64,000 nt of DNA from Bacteroidota bacterium (GCA_020161395.1 JAIUOE010000004.1:248001-312000); one strand, 5' to 3'. Shown: positions 15,131 to 21,937, counted from the stretch's first letter. Made by a program: numbers and translations. Notes: generated from the letters alone by a model not told the origin.

Positions 15131-15434
15131 AACCTTTCGATTGACATTTAGGATTTTTGAAGTTATTCTTAAGTTGCTAAAACAAAGAGGAATCCAAAAT
15201 TACAATTCTTATTTGTCAGAGAAAATGGGCACCCCTCGACCAAATATTTCAAGAATGTTAAATTGTGACGGTAATATCACTATTAAGACACTACTTAAAG
15301 CGCTTGATGCTGCTGATCTTGAGATGGAAGTTAAGTTCTATACTAAAGATACTTTGAAACCAATCGATCACATTTCAGTGGCAACAGTAAGATTACCTGA
15401 AATTTCAAAGGTTGAACACGAAAAAAAAATGTAA
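15090..15434 (+). CDS. HigA-like XRE-family putative antitoxin
   Basis: The 114-residue protein has an HTH (YLSEKMGTPRPNISRMLN, then GNITIKTLLKALDAADLEME) and a short C-terminal tail that could mask a toxin. It overlaps the putative toxin by 41 nt. An internal ATG at 15114 is an alternative start; neither has a clear ribosome site. Its HTH region is clearly similar to that of the gene at 18535 (shared spacing of YL-x(5)-G-T, IS, N-x(4)-GN-T-KT), so the element carries two related regulators. Confidence 0.65.
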   Translation: MNIISNESMTIKDKTFRLTFRIFEVILKLLKQRGIQNYNSYLSEKMGTPRPNISRMLNCDGNITIKTLLKALDAADLEMEVKFYTKDTLKPIDHISVATVRLPEISKVEHEKKM

Positions 15435-15455
15435 CAACCCGTTCAATATATGTAT

Positions 15456-15587
15456 ATGACTAATATTCTTACGAACGATCTTGATTCAACTTTGTTTAGA
15501 ACAACTGGCAATACTGTGGATTTTCAGTTATGTGAAATTAAAAATTCCATGATATATAGAAATCAGAAAATTGGAGGTGTCTCGTAG
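15456..15587 (+). CDS. Possible small ORF coupled to the SecB-like gene
   Basis: An ATG at 15456 (or in-frame at 15450) opens a 43-codon frame that ends in TAG exactly overlapping the GTG of the next gene (TAGTG). The product is polar, with LDSTLFRTTGNTVDF in its middle. The GGAGGTG ribosome site of the next gene lies inside it. The stop-start overlap is what a coupled leader peptide would show, but there is no ribosome site for this frame and it may be chance. Confidence 0.3.
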   Translation: MTNILTNDLDSTLFRTTGNTVDFQLCEIKNSMIYRNQKIGGVS

Positions 15588-16030
15588 TGAATCTTGAGTA
15601 TACACTAAAAATGATGAATTTGATGAAAAACAACATTGATATGTTTGTGTTTAATGAGGCATTTCTCAATAAATGGAAGGATTTGCAAATATCTGTTTTA
15701 AATGTTGTCAGATTTACTCGCACTCACAAGATGCTAAGTATCTTAACTACTCTTGAGTTATTCTTCAACGAGGAGCCGAATAAGTCCCGATTTCTTGAAA
15801 TAAGTATTTCAGCCGATTTTGAATTAGAGAATTTCGAATATTTAGAAACTGATGGACGAATCGAATTCCCTCATGATTTTATTTCCATGCTGTTAGGTAT
15901 AATGTACTCTACAATTAGAGGGGTAGTCTTAGACAAACCCATATTATCAGGTCTTGTATTATTACCATTAATGGATACGGATAAACTGCATAGAGAAGTA
16001 ATAATCACACAAGATGAGCCAGAACGATAA
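15587..16030 (+). CDS. Possible SecB-like chaperone of a toxin-antitoxin-chaperone set
   Basis: The 147-residue protein starts at GTG with a near-perfect GGAGGTG eight bases upstream. Its length is that of SecB. The middle alternates strands (FLEISISADFELENFEYL), and the C-terminal part has an acidic helix, then MLLGIMYSTIRGVVLDKP and VLLPLMDTDKL. I associate this S-T-x-RG plus LP ending with SecB-like proteins of Bacteroidetes. Following a HigBA-like pair it could be a tripartite TAC chaperone. The similarity is weak by eye. It overlaps the next gene by 17 nt. Confidence 0.4.
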   Translation: MNLEYTLKMMNLMKNNIDMFVFNEAFLNKWKDLQISVLNVVRFTRTHKMLSILTTLELFFNEEPNKSRFLEISISADFELENFEYLETDGRIEFPHDFISMLLGIMYSTIRGVVLDKPILSGLVLLPLMDTDKLHREVIITQDEPER

Positions 16031-16364
16031 AGATCAAAAGAGTCTGATTGATACAATCAATAGTCTTGAATACGATCCAGACCTGTATTTCTACCTAAAA
16101 CTAAATCCGTCACATACCTGGGGAATCGAACCTTTCTTTAAGCCCGGGGAATATGTTTTACTCTCGATCCTTCCGAGTGAGAATATCGTGAAGGAAAATG
16201 ATCTCTGTATAGTCAGTTACAACGAAATAGATGTGATCAGGATTTGCTCTCGTTCGGACAATCCAGACTATTATATCTTTACTGCCGGGAACATGAAGAT
16301 ACCTCCCCTCGCACTGAAGAAATCAGAGTGTAAAGTTTATAAGATAATCAAACATGAGAAGTGA
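16014..16364 (+). CDS. Stand-alone inactive S24 (LexA/CI C-terminal) domain protein
   Basis: The 116-residue protein aligns end to end with the C-terminal domain of the prophage repressor: WGIEPFFKPGEYVLL against GDSMYPLLCENDKVLI, VIRICSRSD against AVKLFGRSE, and GNMKIPPLALKKSECKVYK against ANIMVPPIILHKDKCEYFK. The catalytic Ser is replaced by Gly37 and the Lys by Arg76, and there is no HTH. It therefore cannot self-cleave but could pair with the repressor dimer interface or act as a ligand sensor. It lies between the SecB-like gene (17-nt overlap) and the ATPase gene (9 nt), inside one operon. Confidence 0.7.
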   Translation: MSQNDKDQKSLIDTINSLEYDPDLYFYLKLNPSHTWGIEPFFKPGEYVLLSILPSENIVKENDLCIVSYNEIDVIRICSRSDNPDYYIFTAGNMKIPPLALKKSECKVYKIIKHEK

Positions 16365-16373
16365 GGGAAAGTT

Positions 16374-17483
16374 TTGAAGAAATTATTTACAACAACTGAA
16401 TATAAAAAGCGGAACCAACGACATGCAGACTTATCTTTTTTTGTTAGAAATAAACGAAAGAAGAAATACTATAGCGCGCCGATTCTTCCTGTAAATAAAA
16501 TACACGATTATGAAGAGAGTTTAAAAAAGGATTTCCCCGGTTATGAGATTGTAATCCCTCCCGAAGAATTCTCGTTTATTGACAATACTGAGTCAGTTGT
16601 GATATTTATTAATCAAATCATGGTATGTTACGAGAATCGAAAGAAAGTTTTTGTGAAGCTTCTTAGAGTACAGAAGATCACATACGATGCAATAATTGTG
16701 TTACTATCAATAATGGTAAAGTTCAGAGAAGCCGGAATAGATTTTAATGGAGATAAACCTCTTGGACATTCACCAAGAGAACTTTTGGATAAATCTGGAT
16801 TTTTCAGTGAACTATTTACGAGGAAATTTGTAAAAAGTGAGATATATGAGTTTACCCACTCGGATAATTTAATTTGTACTCATGGTGATAAAAATGTGGC
16901 ATCAGATTTATCCACACAATTAACAAAAACAGCTTCAAATTATTTGACTGACTACAAAGTGTCTAAAGCACAAGGAGTACAGCGATTAATGATTGAATTG
17001 ATGCAGAATACGAATAATCATGCATCTGAAACACCAGGAGAAAAGCACTGGTGGTTATCTATGAGTAGAAATGATAAAAATAAGACTATTTATTTCTCGT
17101 TCGTAGATTTTGGGGTGGGCATTTTAAGTAGTTTGGAAAAGAAGCCAGATGATAATTCTTTTAAAAGTTACTATAAAAAATTGGTTAATTTGTTTGGAAT
17201 TGAAAATCAACACAAACATCTCAAAGAAATTTTTTCCGGAGCCCTTTACGCTGAAACAGTAACAGGAGAGCATTTTAGAGGGAAAGGACTGCCGGGAATT
17301 GGTGCAGTTGTAAAGAGAGGTCAAATTAGTAATCTTCACATTATAACAAACAGAGTCAAAGGAAGTGTAAAAGATAATGTATATGAAAAATTGTCTTGTA
17401 ATTTCTCAGGAACATTTTATCATTGGGAATTAAAAACGGAGTGTTTAAGCAAGTATGGAAAAGATAGTATTCAGAATAGCTAA
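16374..17483 (+). CDS. GHKL (histidine kinase-like) ATPase, STAS-partnered
   Basis: The 369-residue protein starts at TTG with GTGAGGG upstream. The C-terminal half is a GHKL ATP-binding domain: N-box MIELMQNTNNHA (206-217), G1 box DFGVGI (245-250) and G2 box RGKGLPGIG (302-310). There is no dimerisation/phospho-acceptor helix of a normal sensor kinase, so it is more like an anti-sigma-kinase or MORC/Hsp90-type ATPase. Residues about 55-130 (VVIFINQIMVCYENRKKVFV, then a helix) look STAS-like. It overlaps the DUF4325 gene by 29 nt, a strong sign the two act together. Role unknown; regulation or anti-phage defence is possible. Confidence 0.75.
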   Translation: MKKLFTTTEYKKRNQRHADLSFFVRNKRKKKYYSAPILPVNKIHDYEESLKKDFPGYEIVIPPEEFSFIDNTESVVIFINQIMVCYENRKKVFVKLLRVQKITYDAIIVLLSIMVKFREAGIDFNGDKPLGHSPRELLDKSGFFSELFTRKFVKSEIYEFTHSDNLICTHGDKNVASDLSTQLTKTASNYLTDYKVSKAQGVQRLMIELMQNTNNHASETPGEKHWWLSMSRNDKNKTIYFSFVDFGVGILSSLEKKPDDNSFKSYYKKLVNLFGIENQHKHLKEIFSGALYAETVTGEHFRGKGLPGIGAVVKRGQISNLHIITNRVKGSVKDNVYEKLSCNFSGTFYHWELKTECLSKYGKDSIQNS

Positions 17484-17808
17484 AGAGTTTAGTGAGAGTC
17501 CCGGACCAAGATACATCAGGGAGGGGATCAATTCAGGTGAATTATTTCGTACCACCATTTTTTCACCTTTGGTTAAAAAATGTATCGAAGATGGTGTTAA
17601 AATTTTAGTCGACCTCGACGGAACATATGGATATGGTACATCGTTCTTGGAAGAGACTTTTGGTGGACTTATCAGAAATGACAAATTTAGGTTGGATGAG
17701 CTCAATAGTCTTTTTGAGTTTAAGTCGGAAGAGGAGCCTTATCTGATTGATGAAATTAAACAGTATATGGAGGATGAATGGCAAAAACAAAAAGGGCAAA
17801 AAAATTAA
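17455..17808 (+). CDS. STAS-like DUF4325 protein
   Basis: The 117-residue protein matches the DUF4325 pattern: GPRYIREG, NSGELFRTTIFSPLV (about 26-40), ILVDLDGTYGYGTSFLEETF (about 50-69) and GGLIR. STAS folds often bind and regulate GHKL ATPases, as with SpoIIAA and the SpoIIAB kinase, and DUF4325 genes often accompany GHKL genes. Here it overlaps the ATPase by 29 nt and the membrane gene by 31 nt. A phosphorylatable Ser or Thr could lie in GTSF, but that is a guess. Confidence 0.8.
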   Translation: MEKIVFRIAKEFSESPGPRYIREGINSGELFRTTIFSPLVKKCIEDGVKILVDLDGTYGYGTSFLEETFGGLIRNDKFRLDELNSLFEFKSEEEPYLIDEIKQYMEDEWQKQKGQKN

Positions 17809-18392
17809 ATTTTCCTTATCTCTTTTTTTGGGTTTCTATAGCAATTCTTGCAAGTCAATTGATAGGATTGATTTATACGAAATCTCAATTCCAAATAGAA
17901 AATAAAATTGATCTACTTGATATTTTGTCTCTGACGATCACATTAATTTTAGCGATCGTCATCTCAATGGTGTTTGACAAGAACAAATCAGATCACAGAG
18001 TTCTGAAAGATATTTTTATCAATAGAATTAGTAATATCGAAAAATTACTTTTTGAGTTCGATCGTTTGGTAAACTTACCAAGAGTTCCAATGACAGATGT
18101 TACTTATCAATCAAAAAAAATCAGTATGAGTTTCTCATTACTTGTCAAGAATTTAAGAAGTTCAACTGTTTACAATGGTAATGTTTCAAATGATGTCAAC
18201 CCGGATAAAATCAAAGAAGAGCTGAGAGATTTTATTAAAGAATTTACTGAGGATTCCAATTACGAAATTATTATTGAAGAAACTGAAAGTTTTTATGTAT
18301 ACCATAAAGCCTTTTTAAAGCGACAAAGTACGGGGTTTACTAAACAATATAACCAACTGCTTAAACTCCAGATATTAATTAATAATGCATGA
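17778..18392 (+). CDS. Two-TM membrane protein, third gene of the ATPase operon
   Basis: The 204-residue protein has a basic start (KTKRAKK), two membrane segments (about residues 13-33 and 46-65, ILSLTITLILAIVISMVF) and a 135-residue cytoplasmic helical part. The inside-positive rule puts both ends in the cytoplasm. It overlaps DUF4325 by 31 nt. A membrane protein behind an ATPase and a regulatory protein suggests a sensor or an effector such as a depolarising component, but there is no motif for either. Confidence 0.65.
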   Translation: MAKTKRAKKLNFPYLFFWVSIAILASQLIGLIYTKSQFQIENKIDLLDILSLTITLILAIVISMVFDKNKSDHRVLKDIFINRISNIEKLLFEFDRLVNLPRVPMTDVTYQSKKISMSFSLLVKNLRSSTVYNGNVSNDVNPDKIKEELRDFIKEFTEDSNYEIIIEETESFYVYHKAFLKRQSTGFTKQYNQLLKLQILINNA

Positions 18393-18405
18393 ATTTAAAT
18401 CTCAT

Positions 18406-18489
18406 GAATTCCGAATTAGTGAAAGTAATGTGAGCAGCCATGATCTCTGGATAGTCAGTTACAAATCAGTAGTTACTGCAATGAACTTG
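18406..18489 (+). pseudogene. Remnant of a second S24-like domain gene
   Basis: Read in frame from 18406, the sequence encodes SESNVSSHDLWIVSYK, matching SENIVKENDLCIVSYN of the inactive S24 protein. At DNA level 18440-18464 matches 16198-16222 with one mismatch in 25 bases. The similarity stops on both sides, there is no start codon or ribosome site in this frame, and it lies in the gap after the membrane-protein gene. It is a decayed fragment left by duplication or recombination. Confidence 0.65.
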
Positions 18490-18495
18490 TTTAGT

Positions 18496-18527
18496 TTTGA
18501 TTTTGTTAACATATAAGTTACATTTTG
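18496..18527 (+). promoter_or_regulatory. Bacteroidota-type promoter before the HTH gene at 18535
   Basis: TTTG at 18496-18499 and TACATTTTG at 18519-18527 resemble the -33 (TTG) and -7 (TAnnTTTG) elements of Bacteroidota promoters, with 19 nt between and one extra base in the -7 box. The ATG follows seven bases later, so the transcript would be nearly leaderless. Confidence 0.35.
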
Positions 18528-18534
18528 TTAGGAA

Positions 18535-18870
18535 ATGACTTTGAAGAAATCAGATGAAATTGAAATTAAGTCTTTCAATTTGGTATTTTCCTTCCTTGAA
18601 TCAATTTTGGCGAGGTTCAAAAGCAAAAACATTCAGAAACCGACGACTTATCTTGCCGGTGAATTGGGAACATATAGAGCTTATATCTCTAAAACATTTA
18701 ATAGTGAGGGAAATTTGACCGTTAAAACTATGATCTCATTAGCCAACGCAGCTGGTCTTGAGATAGAAATACTACTGAAGGACAAAAAAACATCAGAAGT
18801 TTTCAACTATATGGAAATTGCCACTTTTGACACCGATGATCAGAGCAGAGCGGCGTTAAAGAGGATATAG
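18535..18870 (+). CDS. XRE-family HTH regulator, paralogue of the gene at 15090
   Basis: The 111-residue protein has an HTH (YLAGELGTYRAYISKTFN, then GNLTVKTMISLANAAGLEIE) and a short C-terminal tail. It is similar throughout to the HigA-like protein at 15090. It heads a four-gene module (18535-20587) and has its own likely promoter. It may be an antitoxin or autoregulator for the downstream genes. Confidence 0.7.
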   Translation: MTLKKSDEIEIKSFNLVFSFLESILARFKSKNIQKPTTYLAGELGTYRAYISKTFNSEGNLTVKTMISLANAAGLEIEILLKDKKTSEVFNYMEIATFDTDDQSRAALKRI

Positions 18871-18919
18871 TTTATTCGAATCAAAGATTTATAAAAGACA
18901 GATAAAACAGATCACCATC

Positions 18920-19645
18920 ATGAAGATCAACAAATTTAACAAAGGATTCAAAATCCTGCTATACATCGATAAAGTTATTAATCTTGAAGCTCGTTTTCAA
19001 GAGGTTAATAATATTATCCAAAGATTTAATCCATCAGGAAAAGCCATTTTATGGAAGTATGAGACACCAATTGGAGATGAAGATCCAGTTATGACATCTG
19101 ATTTCTATTCTCGGGACAAATCATTCCAAATTAGAATCAAAATTACTCATGCGTATGTTGGGTTAGGGATAGCATTTCATAAGGAAATTAGTGAAGTCTC
19201 TTCGATTAAATTGTGCGAACAATATTATATATTGATTAAGGAAATCGCTGAATCTCTAAGCTACATTTGTTTTGTTAAGTATCTTGGTGAAATTGAGTAT
19301 AGAATTCCCAGAGAAAACGAATTAAAAGAGTTCCTATTAAATGAATGCCCGGGTATTCTAAATGATCCGAGATTTATATCTTTTGCTTTTAATTATAAAT
19401 TTTTATTCCTTGACTCCTATTACCTTCAAGTTCATAATGATCTGAGAGTGATAATTGTTGAGGATAAGCTGAAAGAATTGAAATCTGAAAATGTCTTTGT
19501 AGTTTTAATTGAGCTAAGCTCTATTCCCCTTTTTGAAAAGAAGGTTATTCACAATGATAACAAACTTAATTCGATCTGGGATCTGTTTTTCGAGACTATT
19601 GAAAAAAATAATTTGGTAAACTATCTTAACGCCGAGATACAATAA
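18920..19645 (+). CDS. Unknown protein, possibly TIGR04255-like
   Basis: The 241-residue protein has no clear motif. The last 90 residues (strands YYLQVHNDLRVIIVED, then VFVVLIELSS, then IWDLFFETIEKNNLVNYLNA) recall the end of TIGR04255 proteins, which also end in a pair of strands and a helix. TIGR04255 proteins are often found with HTH genes on mobile elements. The similarity is weak. It lies 49 nt after the HTH gene and 11 nt before the next, so it is in one operon. Confidence 0.5.
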   Translation: MKINKFNKGFKILLYIDKVINLEARFQEVNNIIQRFNPSGKAILWKYETPIGDEDPVMTSDFYSRDKSFQIRIKITHAYVGLGIAFHKEISEVSSIKLCEQYYILIKEIAESLSYICFVKYLGEIEYRIPRENELKEFLLNECPGILNDPRFISFAFNYKFLFLDSYYLQVHNDLRVIIVEDKLKELKSENVFVVLIELSSIPLFEKKVIHNDNKLNSIWDLFFETIEKNNLVNYLNAEIQ

Positions 19646-19656
19646 TTGGTACTTTA

Positions 19657-20238
19657 ATGAGCACAGCAATTGCATTAGATATAGAACTCAGTAAGCATAT
19701 ACTTTACACACCCGCTGCCAGTCCACAGGTGAGTAATGATACAAGTTTCATTTCTGGAAGTCTTTACGAAGAGATTGTTAAAGTCAGTTCCCGAAATTCA
19801 GCAATGTCCTATAATGAAGTTATTGGATCACAGTATTTAATTGGATATTTCGATAAAGTGGATTTCATCAACAGTGTAGAGAGTCTAAGAAAATATGATA
19901 ACATAAAAAAGTTGATTGAATTTGGTGCACTCGAACACGACTGGGATAATGAAGGTGGAAAAAAAATTCCTAAAACCACTATTCGAACCGTTTACAATAT
20001 TGTAAAAAGTGATAAATTGATCAAACAACCTTTTATTGCACCATTACCAACCGGTGGAATTCTTTTGACTTTGAGAATATCAAAAACTCAACACATGAAT
20101 ATATTCCTCCGGGATGAATCCACATACAATGTGGTAGAAATTGTTAAACGTGATGGAAACATAGAATCAAAAGAATACAAGATTAATCACAATACTCTGC
20201 TCCAACAAATCAATATGTATTATGCGAATAACCGATAA
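19657..20238 (+). CDS. Unknown protein with a WDNEGG-type motif
   Basis: The 193-residue protein has a disordered N-terminus (about 75 residues) and then a recognisable core: LIEFGALEHDWDNEGGKKIP (about residues 87-106), a helix, and FIAPLPTGGILLTLRI. I have seen this W-D-x-x-G/A plus P-x-P-x-G-G arrangement in uncharacterised genes on mobile elements. It overlaps the next gene by 17 nt. Function unknown. Confidence 0.55.
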   Translation: MSTAIALDIELSKHILYTPAASPQVSNDTSFISGSLYEEIVKVSSRNSAMSYNEVIGSQYLIGYFDKVDFINSVESLRKYDNIKKLIEFGALEHDWDNEGGKKIPKTTIRTVYNIVKSDKLIKQPFIAPLPTGGILLTLRISKTQHMNIFLRDESTYNVVEIVKRDGNIESKEYKINHNTLLQQINMYYANNR

Positions 20239-20587
20239 AAGCGAACAGGTATTTAGAGCTAAAATTAGTTTTGATGAGGTGGGAGCGGTATCTGCGGCAT
20301 CATTTGATACAATGGGGAAAGGGTGTAGCATACATCTCTCCATAGGTAGGCCAATCGAGGAAATTCTTGCACTGTTATCAAAAACGGTTATTAATTCGAG
20401 TGATAAACCAGTCGGAAGATTAACTGTTGAAAATGTTGAAAAATCTAATTGTGAAGTGCATCAGGACGAAAAGGAAGAAAAAAATTTCCACGGAAATATT
20501 ACGGGACCTAATCAAGCCCGCTCTCTTAGTGATATTCAAAAATCTCTTCTTGCAGCGTATTGTCAGCCAGTTGAGAGCTTTATCTAG
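20222..20587 (+). CDS. Hypothetical protein, last gene of the HTH-led module
   Basis: The 121-residue protein is unrecognised. Residues 1-60 are alternating strands (FRAKISFDEVGAVSAASFDT), and the second half is charged and probably flexible. It overlaps the preceding gene by 17 nt, so its product is likely made with it. It ends 62 nt before the integrase start. Confidence 0.5.
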   Translation: MRITDKSEQVFRAKISFDEVGAVSAASFDTMGKGCSIHLSIGRPIEEILALLSKTVINSSDKPVGRLTVENVEKSNCEVHQDEKEEKNFHGNITGPNQARSLSDIQKSLLAAYCQPVESFI

Positions 20588-20649
20588 TGTACATGCAAAT
20601 GTAAGATCATAACCTTGCAATCTGATTGTAATTAAAAGGATTAAATTCC

Positions 20650-21681
20650 GTGGGAAAAAGTAAATACCCTAAAGGGGTATATTCGAAAGCTGGCTATCTT
20701 TATGTGAGTGTCTGGAATCCATTGACTCAAACTTCGGCACAAAAAGCAACAAAATTAAAGGATGTTCAGAAAAACTACAAAGCCGCCCGGGAGTTTAAAG
20801 AAGAGCTTCAGCAAACATTGAATAAAAAATGTTTCCTTGACACCCTCTGTTCTGACAATTCAAAACCGGTCAATTTTTCTAGTGCTGTTGAAGACTATAT
20901 TTCAGCAAGAGATCTTTCAGCAAGCTCTATTACATCGATTAAATTCTGGAGTAAAGTTTGGCAGGAAGTCTCTGGGGATAAAATTATTTCTGATTTTACT
21001 GATCGAGATTACCATGCCTTTCTAGTTTATCTCAAGAAGAAAGATTATAGTATCTATACCAAAGGGATGGCAACTCGAACTCTGTATGCGATATTCAACT
21101 ATTTCGTCAAACAGGAGCAGATAAAAAAGAATGTGATAGTAAAGATCAAACCTCCGGCGAAAGCGCCTCAAGCCATCCCCCAGCTCGATCTGGTAGACTT
21201 TCTTTACTTATTGGAGCAAATTGATATTGATTATTACTACATCGTCAACTTTATGTACTTAACCGGTTTTAGAATCGGGGAAACCATCCGACTTGAATGG
21301 AAAGATGTTGACCTCAAAAAAATGGTGATCAGGGTTAGGAATGAAAAGGGAAAACGATTTGAAGAATTCCCTATTCATAATGATTTGTTCGATCTTCTGG
21401 GTGAGATACCAAATAAAGATTTAAGGATCTTTCCAAAATTCTCAAGAATTGATAGTCTCAAAAACTATTACAAGTACCAAAGGGATCTATGGGGAGAAAA
21501 ACGGTATACCATACACCAGCTGCGCAAGACCTTCATTACTAAGTTAACTCGCTTTGATTTGGGGGTCTATAAAGTTCAAGCGTTGGCCAGACATAAGGAT
21601 ATCAGAACAACTCAAGCTTATTACATCGATGTTGAAATGGAAAAATTGAGAGAAGATATCAATGATAGAATTAAATTTTAA
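20650..21681 (+). CDS. int: Tyrosine recombinase (phage integrase)
   Basis: The 343-residue protein begins at GTG with AAAAGGA upstream. It has an N-terminal arm-binding-like region (about 1-60), a SAM-like core-binding domain (about 75-165) and a catalytic domain. The catalytic domain shows TGFRIGETIRLEW (Arg of box I), HQLRKTFITKL (His-x-x-Arg), LARHKDIRTTQAYY (His near the end) and the nucleophile in TQAYY at the C-terminus. It lies next to the tRNA-Arg fragment, as expected for an integrase that targets a tRNA gene. It is phage/Bacteroidetes type in length. Confidence 0.92.
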   Translation: MGKSKYPKGVYSKAGYLYVSVWNPLTQTSAQKATKLKDVQKNYKAAREFKEELQQTLNKKCFLDTLCSDNSKPVNFSSAVEDYISARDLSASSITSIKFWSKVWQEVSGDKIISDFTDRDYHAFLVYLKKKDYSIYTKGMATRTLYAIFNYFVKQEQIKKNVIVKIKPPAKAPQAIPQLDLVDFLYLLEQIDIDYYYIVNFMYLTGFRIGETIRLEWKDVDLKKMVIRVRNEKGKRFEEFPIHNDLFDLLGEIPNKDLRIFPKFSRIDSLKNYYKYQRDLWGEKRYTIHQLRKTFITKLTRFDLGVYKVQALARHKDIRTTQAYYIDVEMEKLREDINDRIKF

Positions 21682-21709
21682 GAGTAATTGGAAAGTAACA
21701 GTAATAGTA

Positions 21710-21778
21710 AAAATGCGGTGCTTTTGAGTGCACATAAAATGCGTTTTTAGCCTATTTATAGCATATTCGGTCTATAAA
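21710..21778. repeat. Short repeats next to attR (possible integrase or Xis sites)
   Basis: AAAATGCG occurs at 21710-21717 and 21736-21743, 26 bp apart. TTTATAG at 21755-21761 and CTATAAA at 21772-21778 form a 7-bp inverted repeat with a 10-bp spacer, just upstream of the tRNA fragment. Integrase arm and core sites lie in such positions, but this is not proven. Confidence 0.35.
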
Positions 21779-21793
21779 CACAGTACCTTAAGC

Positions 21794-21837
21794 GACTACG
21801 GATCAAAAGGTTGAGGGTTCGATTCCTTCCGGGTGTA
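21794..21837 (+). other. attR: 3' fragment of tRNA-Arg(ACG)
   Basis: From the anticodon loop (CTACGGA, anticodon ACG) on, the sequence is a tRNA: GAGGG-TTCGATT-CCTTC is a proper T arm, and CGGGTGT plus discriminator A ends the acceptor. Upstream, the anticodon 5' stem pairs only in part and no D arm follows the tRNA pattern, so this is not a full gene. It is the target repeat left when an element integrates in the 3' part of a tRNA gene. The full tRNA-Arg should lie at the left end, outside the window. Confidence 0.82.
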
Positions 21838-21842
21838 CTTCA

Positions 21843-21870
21843 AAGTCCGTTTCTCCAAACGGACTTTTTT
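21843..21870 (+). terminator. Rho-independent terminator after the tRNA fragment
   Basis: AAGTCCGTTT (21843-21852) pairs with AAACGGACTT (21857-21866) around CTCC, followed by a run of T. It is probably the original terminator of the tRNA-Arg gene, now separated from its gene by the element, and it shields tadA from element transcription. Confidence 0.85.
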
Positions 21871-21937
21871 TATTTCCCCTTTTTATTCGTAAATTTTAAC
21901 CATTATTTCTTAATTTTTCAAAAATTTAAAACGCTTT

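Larger units (their letters stand above)
1..21837. mobile_element. Prophage or phage-like integrative element, right part (left end outside window)
   Basis: The region has a divergent lysis/lysogeny-style layout. A minus-strand early operon (replication, RecT/nuclease recombination, RusA, regulators) faces a plus-strand S24 repressor, followed by cargo genes and a tyrosine recombinase that ends next to a tRNA-Arg 3' fragment. Genes are small, overlap by 1-30 nt and mostly carry good Shine-Dalgarno sites. No structural, terminase or lysis genes are in view, so I cannot say whether the element is a complete phage. They would be expected to the left, where the intact tRNA-Arg and the other attachment site should also lie. 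The boundary with tadA at 21,938 is sharp. Confidence 0.88.

Noticed and set aside
16374-17483. Ordinary two-component sensor kinase
   Set aside because: There is no phospho-acceptor His helix, no sensor or TM segment and no response regulator nearby; only the GHKL ATPase boxes are present.
21781-21837. Complete tRNA-Arg gene at the element end
   Set aside because: The anticodon 5' stem pairs only partly and there is no D arm or 5' acceptor strand upstream, so only a 3' fragment is present.
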